In this document: positions 32,488 through 42,411 of the stretch, one piece after another | Position numbering within the stretch: position 1 is the stretch's first letter | Layout of the letters: each line of letters begins with the position of its first letter | NCBI GenBank assembly: GCA_028023455.1 | Contig: JAQFVV010000151.1 | Span: 2,907,097-2,971,096, forward strand | From: Epiperipatus broadwayi | Taxonomy: Eukaryota; Onychophora; Udeonychophora; Euonychophora; Peripatidae | Reading direction: 5' to 3' | Length of the DNA: 64,000 nucleotides | Made by a program: the position numbers and the translations under genes | The notes under the pieces: generated by a model | Told to the model about the DNA's origin: nothing | What the model saw: only the letters and a program-made list of their open reading frames with translations | The model's database searches: none

Positions 32488-32552
32488 AATATCCCCAACC
32501 CCAGATCGGTTTCTGCTACTGGTGTTGTCAGTGAGGTGCTAGGATATTCAAG
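32488..32552 (-). ncRNA. hammerhead motif, family B, decayed core
   Basis: On the minus strand: CACCTCA, CTGACAA (one core G changed to A), a weak helix II, GAAAC, helix III AC/AT with loop CG, then C and TGGGG for helix I, and an outer ATATCC/GGATAT pairing. The G-to-A change in the core should inactivate it. Confidence 0.6.
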
Positions 32553-32854
32553 CATTAGATTAAAAATACCAGGACAAGCCCAGCACTTTATCTAATGCAT
32601 AACTATTAAGTAGAAAATTTGAATTTTTCAGACATCCATATGTCTTCCAATCCAACTATCTAACTTAATAGCCATGTGGGACTGAATTAAGTTCAGATAC
32701 GCCATATATTAATAGCTTTAGCAATATAAAATCGCCAAAGTCTTAATAGCAAAAAATAAAATTATAAATGTCACGTGACCTAATTTAATAAGCTTGTATT
32801 TATAAATGTTATATACAGAGCTCGCAAAATAAGCTGTTAACAAGTTTTGAGAAT

Positions 32855-32910
32855 ATCCCCAAACCAGTTTATATTACTGGTGTCATTAGTGAGGTGCTAG
32901 GATATTTAAG
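32855..32910 (-). ncRNA. hammerhead motif, family B, decayed
   Basis: Second tandem copy. The minus strand reads CACCTCACTAATGACACCAG then TAATATAAACTGGTTTGGGG. Core positions are changed (CTAATGA, TAAAC), so it is inactive, but helix I CCTCA/TGGGG and the outer pairing remain. Confidence 0.5.
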
Positions 32911-33224
32911 CATTAGATTAAAAATATCAGAATGGTCTGCGATATGATTACAATTCTAAACATTACATATTTAAGCAATAGTAAAAGTTATTTATGTGTT
33001 GTTGAAATTAGTAATTAGCGAATTACTATAATTCAGTTTTCAAATGCAGCATTTCTTGAATGTACTCTTAATAATATTTTAGATAAACACGTTAACAATT
33101 ATAATTTATTTTTATTTGGCTATAAATCATGAAATCATTGTTTCTTTTTTTAATACGCTTTAAAAATATGGTGGGATTTAAATTTTTTATTGTTTGTTCC
33201 TATTCGCTTACAGAGAAGTTAGTT

Positions 33225-33853
33225 TACTTACATTTGAATTTTACATATATTCACCATTTCTATTAGATATTTATATTTACAAAGTGATATTTAATTAACA
33301 TTATATAGGGAGATTATTACAAAATGAGGCCGTCTTTGTCTTCTAATTGCACATTTGTAATTTCTAAATAACTTATGCCATATTTAAATTAGGCTAATAT
33401 ATTATTTCCATTCTTTATTTCCAGAAGTAGTAGCAAATAAAATCTTATAACAGTTGAAAGATTAAAGAAGAGATGGATATTGTGTTATTTATCTACGGTT
33501 TACGGAAAAGTTTATGTCCATTTGGATTTCATATATATTAAACTATTCTATTTAATATTTACAAACTAATATGTACTTAAGATTATATAAAGAGATTATT
33601 TTAAAATGAGATTGTATTTATTCTCTGTTCACACTAATGTTAAAACAATTACATCATATTTAAATCAAACTAATATATAATTTCCACCTTTTATCATCAG
33701 AAATGTCATCAAACGGAAGTTTACAACAATTTAAAGTGTGGATTCATTCTAGTCTTTATTATTTGTTGATTTACAAGTATTATTTATTCATAATTTATGG
33801 TGGAGTTTACTTCCGTTTGAATTACTTATACATTAAGCTACATCTATTTGATG
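33225..33853 (+). repeat. about 285-bp imperfect tandem repeat
   Basis: Segments from about 33,245 and 33,531 align (ATATATT, TATTTAATATTTACAAA, GAGATTATT, AAAATGAG, then the TAATATAT/TTTCCA block), and a third partial copy begins near 33,810. Its end is cut by the LTR element. Confidence 0.5.
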
Positions 33854-33858
33854 TTTAT
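33854..33858 (+). repeat. 5-bp target-site duplication, left
   Basis: TTTAT directly before the LTR element recurs directly after it at 36,237-36,241. Confidence 0.75.
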
Positions 33859-34495
33859 TGTCACATCTGACCTTGCCTTTGGAAGTGGACTATTCCAGAT
33901 TCATTGCCTGATAAGCTAGCCTTTGGTCACCATCCAATAAGGATAAATCCATTGGGGTTTGTGCATATAATCTGAGTGTTTCCAGCAAGGTAGGGGATCT
34001 GCCATTAAATAGCCTTTTTGAGGCAATGCAGAGAGAGAGGGAGAGCAATTACTTCTGTCAACCTGAATGACTGAATGTGCTTTCCAATAAACCTGCCATC
34101 AGCAAAGGTATTTCTCTAGTCATTATCATGACTTCAACACAATGAGGCAAGTCCACATAGGGTCTGAAAACTGCTATGACCACAACCAACTTGAAGCAAG
34201 TTGCCAAAGTGCAGCTGGAAGAATCTGAACTAAAGCTGACTCGAGGCAAGCTGTCTTGTATAGCCAGAAGAGTCTCTTACTTGAGATCAGGAGGCAGCTA
34301 CTTATATAGCTGGAAGTGAATACCATTACTCGGCATGACTACCTCAGCATTAACTTGTATAAATCATATTTATATGTTTTATTAACTGTGTGTGTATATT
34401 TTTGTAACTAATAAATTATATATATTAATTGTTGAGTAGTCTGTCATCATTTGTCTGTTGTTTTTAAAGCAAACCTGTAAACCAAGCCAAACACA
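33859..34495 (+). repeat. left LTR
   Basis: 637 bp. Begins TGTCACATCTGACC and ends near CCAAGCCAAACACA. It aligns over its length with 35,623-36,236. Both contain GGAAGTGGACTATTC, GAGGCAATGCAGAGAGAG and CTTATATAGCTGGAAGTGA. The last may include the TATA region. Confidence 0.9.
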
Positions 34496-34499
34496 ACAA

Positions 34500-34745
34500 A
34501 TCTGGCACAGTCAGACATTAGGAAATTTTTTCTCTCACAGCAGGAAAAATTATAGTAAAATATGCCAGTTACAACAGATCTGGGCAGTCAGACATTTGAA
34601 AGATGTTTCCCTTATGATTGTAAAAATTATAGTCAGTATGCCAGTTTCAAAAGATCTGGCACAATCAGATATTAAGAAAAAATTTCTCTCACATTTGGAA
34701 AAATTATAGTAAAATATACCAGTTGCAAACAGATCTGGCACATTT
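34500..34745 (+). repeat. leader of three 76-79-bp tandem repeats, each with a primer-binding-like start
   Basis: Units begin with ATCTGG at 34,500, 34,578, 34,654 and (partial) 34,733. The first follows the left LTR by a few bases, where a tRNA primer-binding site is expected (TGGCACAGTCAGAC, with TGG complementary to a tRNA CCA end). The later units repeat this sequence with changes (TGGGCAGTCAGAC, TGGCACAATCAGAT). Confidence 0.75.
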
Positions 34746-34764
34746 CAACCTGGTAAAGGTGCTA

Positions 34765-34836
34765 GTGCTGACTTATGATTCAATACCTGTAGGAACAGGG
34801 GCAATGTTGTCCCATAGGGATAATGATGGAAGATAG
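34765..34836 (+). pseudogene. gypsy reverse transcriptase, C-terminal fragment
   Basis: The frame reads YDSIPVGTGAMLSHRDNDGR then a stop. It matches the end of Ty3/gypsy reverse transcriptases where RNase H begins (YDAS..G.GAVLSH...DG). The rest of the polyprotein on both sides is deleted or shifted. Weak traces of the continuation (CFCINVPL) are visible after the stop. Confidence 0.7.
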
Positions 34837-34906
34837 TCCTATTGCTTTTGTATCAATGTGCCTCTCTAGAACTGAGAAATAGAGAAGCCTGGCTGGCTAT
34901 TTGCTA

Positions 34907-35431
34907 CACATGGTCTTCCTGGAAACCCTAGTGACTGACTATGACAACTTTTTCAGCTGGTGCATTCAAAGCCTTCTGCACTAATAACAACATTGAATTC
35001 ATGAACAGCCCTACATTCTACCCTGAAAGTAATGGTCAGGCAGAGAGATTGGTACAAGAAGCTGATACCAAAAATGGATATGGAAGTTGGAATACCAGAA
35101 TTGCCAGGACTCTGCTAGAACAGCACTCCACTTCAAGCACAGTAACAGGGAAGACTCCTGCAGAACTGTTATTTAACAGATACTTGAGAACTATGCTACC
35201 GACCCTAAAACCTGATGTCAAACTCGAACAAAAAGAAATTCCAAATAGGAACCCAAGTACTATGCTGTTCATACTATGGGTCCACAAGATGGATACCAGC
35301 AGTGGTGACTCAAATAAAGTCTTTCTTTACATTGCCATTGTGCAAACAGAAGGTCATCATTATCATTGCCATTGCAACCAGTTAAGACTCAACCACACTT
35401 CAGAAGCTAACAAGGTCAGTGACCAACCTTG
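34907..35431 (+). pseudogene. gypsy integrase fragment
   Basis: The piece HMVFLETLVTDY carries the second catalytic aspartate of the DDE core. After a one-base frameshift near 34,945 a 163-codon frame continues with FSAGAFKAFC, then SPTFYPESNGQAERLVQ with the catalytic glutamate. Next comes TGKTPAELLFNRYLRTMLP and a C-terminal HCNQLRLNHTSE. Together these are the second half of the core and the C-terminal domain of a Ty3/gypsy integrase. The N-terminal zinc finger and first aspartate are missing. It joins directly to the reverse-transcriptase end through the internal deletion. Confidence 0.85.
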
Positions 35432-35610
35432 AATGAATACATCAAACAGGTAAGATGAACAGGAAGATCAAAGCATCAGCAAACATCCAGGAACAAATTC
35501 ATCAAGCAAAGAAGAAGTTGGGGACAGTAATGAACAGAAGCCTCCAACAAAGTGGATTATACCTTGTCCCAATTATCTTGATGACTAGGTTCTCCAGGGC
35601 TAATTTTAGC

Positions 35611-35622
35611 CAGGAGGAGGGA
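35611..35622 (+). promoter_or_regulatory. polypurine tract
   Basis: CAGGAGGAGGGA lies directly 5' of the right LTR start TGTCA. This is the plus-strand priming site position in LTR retrotransposons. Confidence 0.8.
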
Positions 35623-36236
35623 TGTCATATCTGACTTTGCCTTTGGAAGTGGACTATTCTAGATTCCTTACCTGATAGTACCCAGTTGCCATCCAATGGG
35701 GATAAATCCTTCATTTTAGTTCATGCACATAATCTGAGTGTTTCCAACAAGGTAGTGGATCTGCCATTAAATAGCTTTTTTGAGGCAATGCAGAGAGAGA
35801 GCAATTACTTCTGTCAACCTGAATGACTGGAACTTGTTCTCCAATAAGTCTTCTGCTATGAGCAAAGGTATTTCTCTAGTCATTATTCCAACATCCACAC
35901 AGTAGACAATTTCACATAGGGACTGGAAACTGCTACATCTGTAACTGATTTAAGGCAAGCTGTCTAAGTGCAGCTGGAAGAGTCTGAATTAGAGCTGACT
36001 CGAGGCAAGCTGTCTTGTACATCCAGAAGAGTCTTACTTGAGCTCATGAGGCAGGCTACTTATATAGCTGGAAGTGAGTTCCATTACTCAGCATGACTGC
36101 CTCAGAATTAACTTGTATAAACCATATTTATATGTTTGATTAACTAACATGCTAATAAACTATTCATATTAATTGAGTAGTTTGTCATCATTTGTCTGTT
36201 GGTTTGGAAGCAAACCTGTAAGCCAAACCAAAAACA
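35623..36236 (+). repeat. right LTR
   Basis: 614 bp. Starts TGTCATATCTGACT and ends CCAAAAACA, followed by the target duplication TTTAT. Aligned with the left LTR. Confidence 0.9.
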
Positions 36237-36269
36237 TTTATATTAGAACTATCTAAAATACCACATATG

Positions 36270-36480
36270 ACTAAAAAAAGAGGGGGGGGGGGTGAGTTAA
36301 ATAAATAATATTTGTGTTGGATTTAATTAATTAATTAGTATATTAATCTTTAATTAAATTTAAAGTATCCATCTAGGCTACAAAATTGAATAATCTATAA
36401 CCTAATAAAAATATATTTTGTCAAACGAGTGCATTCAGAAACAGTATACTTCAAAGTGAATTGAAGAAATTTGCTATAGA
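36270..36480 (+). repeat. duplicated block X, copy 3 (last part)
   Basis: The segment with CATGACTAAAAAAAGAG-like start, a G run (36,281-36,291) and TTAATCTTTAATTAAATTTA aligns with 11.05-11.17 kb and 17.58-17.70 kb, resuming block X after the LTR element. Confidence 0.5.
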
Positions 36481-36651
36481 TAAATATTGACTTAGTGATA
36501 TATGAGGGAAAGGATCTGGGCAACTATTAAAGAACGTTTGTGCCAAAAATGTACATAGGGTAATATTTGCTTTTCCATGTTTTTAACCATATGTAAAATA
36601 TATGGATAGGGTGGAAGTTTTTTAAAACATATAATTCATAACCAAATAAAA

Positions 36652-36729
36652 TAGCTGAAGTCGAATTCCGATTTAAGAATTTCAATAAAATAGCTGAAGT
36701 CGAATTCCGATTTAAGAATTTTAAATTTT
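36652..36729 (+). repeat. 39-bp tandem duplication
   Basis: The unit TAGCTGAAGTCGAATTCCGA with flanks is present twice (starts 36,652 and 36,691), nearly identical. Recent slippage-type event. Confidence 0.85.
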
Positions 36730-38270
36730 CAGCGATTTATAATAATAGATTTATTGTAATTAGCTGACAATTCTGCAGTAAGATTAAACTACTAAAGACA
36801 TTTTTATTAAGTATTTTTAATCCATAAGAAAATTAGATTCAGAAAATATTGGGTGTCTGTATACTGAAAATAAAATAAATATTAAATTACAATGATTTTT
36901 TGATTCCTGGATTTTTAATGGCCTGGAGAAAGTAAGTGATAAATATAGAATAATGAAATAGGCAAAAACATTAAAAATGATAGGTAAGAATAATTTAATT
37001 AGTCACTGAAATACATGCAAAATATAACTCAGATTTATAATTCAAATTCTCTGTACCAATTATTTGAAAATGAGTATATAAATATATTGTAATGGAAATG
37101 TCAAAGATACTGCTCAACCACTTGTTTACTATTAAGAATTATTTTAGGGAATGATCATCTTTTCATTGCTGACTAGTAAGTGACCATATACAAGATGAAA
37201 TTACTATAACCTAAAATTTTAAGCTATTTGATTATAACCATGAATAATGACCAGACTGAAGCTTGCATCAGATACAAATTCATTCAGATCCAGTCATATT
37301 TCGGATCATCATTGCTGAGTCCTCGACTCTGATCAGGTGATCAGTAAACAAGAATGCACAATTAACATTAGCAGACAACAACATAAATAGTATTAAGACA
37401 ATTTATTAACATTTAAACAGTTAGTAATCAAATCTTCAATATACATATAAATCCGCACTTGTGTGCATATAACTCATCAAATTAAATTTAAAAAAATGAA
37501 TGAAATGTTACTTCAGTTTAGGAACCAAAGATGTACTTTACCTTTACTACACAGTCCATAGTGTTTTAAAAAACAAAATGTTCAATGAGTCTATTGAGGC
37601 ATTCCATAAAATAATAAGACCAAAGTAGTCTGCTAAAAGTCTTAATTGGCTTGGTTAGCTACAGGAGCCAAGATCCTGGGAATAAAGTCCACTGATCTTC
37701 AACTCGTGGAATCAGCGATCCCAAAAGACAACAGAGTTCTTTTTCTCTAGCTTTTTATATCCTACCTCTCCTTTTGTTTCCTTATCTTTTTGGGAGTAAC
37801 TTCACTTTTACTTTAATTAAGTCTGCTTAAACAATTTAATTATTATTAGAATTAGAGTTTGTTATCTGCCCATAAATCAATAGTTATTGTACAATGGAAT
37901 TTCTCTTAATCTTTTAATTATGCATACTATTTCCCGTTTATCTTTGGTATTTATTTCCATATAATCTGTGCTTTAAGATCTACACCATTTAATTAATATA
38001 TACATTTATTTTGTTTGTCTCTGATCAAAGCTTTTATTTTTAACTTAGCTTAATTAAACATTTCTTTAATCAATTTATTTCTCAGCATTATATTTTATAA
38101 TCATCCATCCCACATATTATTCTATAGTTAGTTATTTAAATTAATTTGGTTAAAAATGTTAAATCAAAATATACTTTGTGTTAATTCCATATGCTGAAAT
38201 AAAATAGTTGTCAGTCAAATGAAAAATTTTATGAGAAAATTATAATTTTAAAGATACTTAAGTATTACTC
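36730..38270. other. no recognisable gene
   Basis: AT-rich. Two GC-richer islands (37,240-37,370 and 37,600-37,760) are not recognised as coding or as known repeats. Confidence 0.4.
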
Positions 38271-38279
38271 CTGCAGCAT

Positions 38280-38605
38280 AGGGGAGATTGTATGCCTTTT
38301 ACATCCACAATAATTAAAAATTATAAATTAACATGATATTACAAATATATTATAGTATAATTCTCCATGTATGCCAGTGCTTTATGCTGGCAAAACCATC
38401 TTTCCCTTTCCCCGGAAACTACGACACTTTGCGCCTGCATTATAGATATGAAAAGGTGTACCATCTCTCCTACATGTAATACACATCCAGAATGCCAGCA
38501 GAATTAGGAGGAAGATGGTTTTGCCAGTGCAGGGAATTATACATATGTTAATTTATAATTTTTAATTATTGTGGATGAAAAAAGGCATACCATCTTTCTT
38601 ACATA
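38280..38605. mobile_element. MITE-like inverted-repeat element
   Basis: TGTATGCCTTTTACATCCAC then AATAATTAAAAATTATAAAT (38,293-38,333) is mirrored at 38,548-38,595. A second inner pair, GCCAGTGC...GCAAAACCATCTT with AAGATGGTTTTGCCAGTGC, lies inside. There is no coding frame. Size (about 320 bp) and symmetry suit a non-autonomous DNA element. Confidence 0.65.
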
Positions 38606-39177
38606 ATAAATTTATTTACAAAATAATAAAATTAAACAATTTAACAACTTTCCCATAATAAAATTTATATATATGAGGGGAAAAAATATTTAGAATTGGT
38701 GAAAGAAATGAATCAACATATCTTTAATTTCCCCCAAAATTTGATTGATTTCTTCTCCCCAGGTTAAGAATAATAAGAAAATTTTATGACATTTAAAATG
38801 AATGTTTTAAATTCTTTTATATCATGTGACTTTCCTTATAATAAATAATGATACTAATAAATATCAATATATTAATTTTAAATGCAAGAGGAAAATGATT
38901 CTTTTGCACATATTTATTATAAAGTCATTTAAAATGATCTTACCAATTTTTTGTTAGTTTTATTTATCTGTTGAGCTCAACATATATATGCAATATTCTT
39001 TTTTATTGTGTTTAAAATACTTACAATTCAATGAATATTGAGATCTCTAATTATTATTTACTTACTATCATAGTTTCACATATAAATTATAAAACTTAAA
39101 GATTTTTCCAAACCACAATAAGTTTCTTATAGCCATACTTTGGTGTTGATTTAGTATGTGCTCACTACCATTTTCTA
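38606..39177. other. no recognisable gene
   Basis: AT-rich sequence without supported features. Confidence 0.35.
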
Positions 39178-39764
39178 TCCTGATTATCATCAATGATCTT
39201 GAATATCTTGGTACCTTAAGTGTACTGGCCATCTATAAACTAACTTCAGATTAATAAAGTGAAGTGGGTGGAATGTAAAAATGATCTTTACCTTTGCATC
39301 ATCAAGTAAATTCACTGGAAGTCTGTACATATATGCTCTCAGCTGTATATTGTAAATACCATTGTGCTTAAAGCTAGCTTGGGATTATAAAGATCCTAGT
39401 TACTGGAATTATGAACAAAAGAAAATATACAGGGTACAAACTTAATCTAATTTACATTAAATAATTTTATTCAGATAATCTGCAAATATACCTTAAGACA
39501 TAACTCTATGATGAAATCAATAACATATTGCTAATTCATAGAACAAATAGCTAGAATAAAAACATCAATTAAAAAATAATTTTTGGAATTTATCTTTATA
39601 AAAAGTATTTAAATAAAATTAACTAATAAATAAAGAAATTTTAAAAAAATGATGTCAAACCCAAAGTTAACATATAATGTCATACAATACACATGATTTT
39701 ATTGAAATAAAATCAAGTCATATATTACATGAATTGATATAATAAGCTTGTACTACAAATGTTA

Positions 39765-39820
39765 TCCTTATCCTCAGACCAGTTTCTAGCTTTGGCTATT
39801 ATCAGTTAGACACTAGGAGA
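39765..39820 (-). ncRNA. hammerhead motif, family B
   Basis: The minus strand reads CTGATAA (core G to A), helix II TAGC/GCTA around CAAA with a true pair beside the core, GAAAC, helix III AC/GT with loop TG, C at the cleavage position and TGAGG. Apart from the one core change the architecture is intact. Confidence 0.65.
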
Positions 39821-39914
39821 TTCAGGCATTAGATTTAAAAATACCAGGTCAAACCCCCATATTTATCTAATAGTTAATTGTTAACTGCTATTTTTAAATA
39901 TAATGCCTGAATGT

Positions 39915-39975
39915 CCTAACACTTTATGATGGCTGCTAGAGCTAGAAACCGGTCTAAGAATAGGGATACATCGAA
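39915..39975 (+). ncRNA. hammerhead motif, family B, decayed
   Basis: TTATGATGGCTGCTAGAGCT then AGAAACCGGTCTAAGAATAG keeps GAAAC, helix III AC/GT with loop CG and the C cleavage site. The CUGANGA core is lost. Confidence 0.5.
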
Positions 39976-40499
39976 AAGCTTGTTAAGAGCTACTAACATG
40001 CTCATTATACAAAATATAATTTTATATAGCAAACAATATTTATCCCTGCTGATTCTTATTAATTAATTAACACTTAATGTAAATAACTTAATTTTCTTTC
40101 AAATAATTAAACTTGAAAAAATATTCAGTTCAACAATAAAGAATAAAATTATGATTAACTTACACCATACCCTTTCCTTTTAGAAAATGGAAATGTCTAA
40201 CACATAATATTATAAAAAAAATAATTACAAATATTCGCTAACATCAATTATTTCTTAAATTATAATTTTTTTTTATAAATGTAGTTTGGGCACCCCACAA
40301 TACTTTATTATCATGGATTTTCTTTTTTTTAATCCTTCTTTTGTAGTTATAAGTTTCAGTTTAATAATTTCAATCCAAATTAATACAGGTTTCCAGTTTA
40401 ATGACCATTTCCATTTAATGTTTTTGTATTAACTTTGTCTTGGTGTAGCTCCATGTTTCCAGTATATAATTAATATAATGTAGTCAAAATTGAACTAGG

Positions 40500-40640
40500 C
40501 AAAAATTGCACCCTTCATTCAGATTTTAAGCATATTTCATATATATTTTGCATAAAGTTATTTTCCATATAACATTTCGTCGAGATATTGGGTACCAAAA
40601 TTTTCAATATTACATTTTAATGCTTCATTTATTTTCTCCT
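40500..40640 (+). repeat. dispersed repeat D, copy 2 (SD1)
   Basis: Matches 22,155-22,290 and 48,015-48,150. Confidence 0.6.
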
Positions 40641-41481
40641 TTGTAGCCCAAAATCTTCACTACAATAATTATTTTTATTTCAGTGCTTTCATTGATGTTT
40701 CTTTCTTGTAGTACCAAGTTTTCAGTATAATAATTCCCAGTTCAATCATGATTTGTGATGAATTAATTACATAAGGCTAGAGGTATTTTCCTTCTCTGAC
40801 ATTCTGTTTGGTCAAATTGGTTATATGGCTTTGGTAAAGCTCAGTTTTTATGTAAAGCCTACACATGGTTCTTATAAAATCTATTTTAAAAATCTTTTTT
40901 ATAATTAGTAGTGAGATTGGATTAACTTCAGATTACAAGGCTTAGCTCTTATCACAGTTGAACTTAAACTGACTTGATACTGAATTCTGTTGCCTTATGC
41001 CAAAAAAATCTTATTTTTTAATCAGCATTTTTGATATTTCTTCTATCAAATGGACCCACTATCTTATTTTTAAATAAATATCTTTGATATCCATACGATC
41101 ACAGGGACTATCTTAAAAATAAGAGCGTTAAGCCTTGCCCAATAAATTTTATTTTTACAAAAAGATCGTTTTTAAAAAAGATATTTATTATAACTTAATT
41201 ATTAGATAAATCTCTTGTAATTTTTATTGTGTTAAATCATTGAAACAGACATTTACTTATATTTTAATTTGGAAACACATTTCATTTTTTAAAGAGAAAA
41301 TTTTTTTTAATTAATTAATAGCAATTTTTTCATTTGAAAATAGATAAAAATTCTTTTAAAATTTTTACTTACCTCTCTTTTTAACAATAAACAAAGTAAG
41401 CAAATAAATAAATAAAATTGTTGAAGAGAAAGAAAAAAATACTTTTTTTTTTTTTTTTTTTTTACAGATAGATCTAATAAG

Positions 41482-41494
41482 CAAAAATACTCAT
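41482..41494 (+). other. empty target site of the family A palindrome
   Basis: CAAAAATACTCAT occurs once here in SD copy 1. In SD copy 2 the same 13 bases occur twice (49,264-49,276 and 50,557-50,569), on both sides of a 1,280-bp ribozyme element. Flanking sequence matches on both sides. Confidence 0.9.
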
Positions 41495-42411
41495 ACTATT
41501 ATTTATAAAGTTTTCAGTCTGTCACACAAACATTTAATGTATGCAAATCTTTTACTAAGTTTAATAATTGTAGCCTAGCTAAGCACTCGTATTTAACAAC
41601 TAGCTATGTTGAAACTAATATGAAAACAAATAATTATTTTCAATAAACAATTAAATGGTCCCACTGAATAGTTAGATGAAATCGTGGTTATGAAATGATT
41701 CCTTCAAAATTACAGGCTAAATGGCTTTGACAAAAGTATGCTATTTTAAAAGCTGACTTATTCTCTAATTCTGAAGGAATTTTTTTGTGAACATTATTCT
41801 AAAAATTCAATTGGATGATACTATATTACAATGCATGTATAAATATATTAATCCATAACTTTCCACTAGCTAACTGATTTCCAAATACAATTCACAACTA
41901 AAGTTTAATACAATAGAATATACGCAATATGTTATCAAGGCAATTTCTGATGATGAAACTTGAATTACCTGTTGAATAGTTTACTTAAAATTTCTAAGCT
42001 GATGTGTTTCAGTCATGTATATTGACTGTTTGTCTATTTAAAGATTTAAGACCTGTATAAAATGGAATCAATTTGACATCTTGACAACATATTGTGGATA
42101 TTTTATTGATTTATTAAGTTGTTGGTTAAGTATGTAAGTGTAGGTATATTAATAAAACTTCAAGATTTAGATTCATGCAACTGTCACAATAGGTCATAAA
42201 ATGCCCTCTTGTCAAATCACAAGAGAACAATTTTTGGAAAAAAAGATTTGTCCATCTTTCTTTACAGCATTTTTTGTATAGCAGGATGTCTGAAAGACTT
42301 AGGTTAGAAAGAATAAATAATTCATTTCAAACTAAATAATATCATTAAGACATACATCTGGAAGTTTTATCAATTTAACATGTCAACACTGATTCAAATA
42401 ATGAAATTACA

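Larger units (their letters stand above)
32448..32955 (-). repeat. family B ribozyme repeat, direct tandem
   Basis: The landmark GAGCTCGCAAAATAAGCT occurs at 32,454 and 32,818, giving a period of about 364 bp, so one full unit and part of a second lie head to tail. Each contains a minus-strand hammerhead motif. Direct tandem units with one ribozyme each are the hallmark of retrozyme-like elements. The unit shares the block around CATGTGGGACTGAATTAAGT with family A (CATATGGGTCTGAACTCAGT). Confidence 0.75.
33859..36236 (+). mobile_element. internally deleted Ty3/gypsy-type LTR retrotransposon
   Basis: Two direct LTRs (33,859-34,495 and 35,623-36,236) start with TGTCA and end with ACA. A polypurine tract lies immediately before the right LTR and a 5-bp target duplication flanks the whole. 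Only about 1.1 kb of interior remains: a leader, a short reverse-transcriptase end and most of an integrase. Gag, protease, most of the reverse transcriptase and RNase H are gone. The LTRs differ by many substitutions and indels, so the insertion is old. It sits inside block X copy 3. Confidence 0.9.
39700..40015. repeat. family B ribozyme repeat, head-to-head copy (SD1)
   Basis: The antisense left half carries a ribozyme at 39,765-39,820. The sense right half carries a decayed one at 39,915-39,975. The middle is a short inverted repeat of GCATTAGATTTAAAAATACC-like sequence. Counterpart in SD2 at 47,195-47,530, so the insertion predates the segmental duplication. Confidence 0.7.

Noticed and set aside
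32448-32955. CRISPR array from the regular repeats
   Set aside because: Eukaryotic context, long units of about 360 bp with ribozymes, and no short repeat-spacer pattern.
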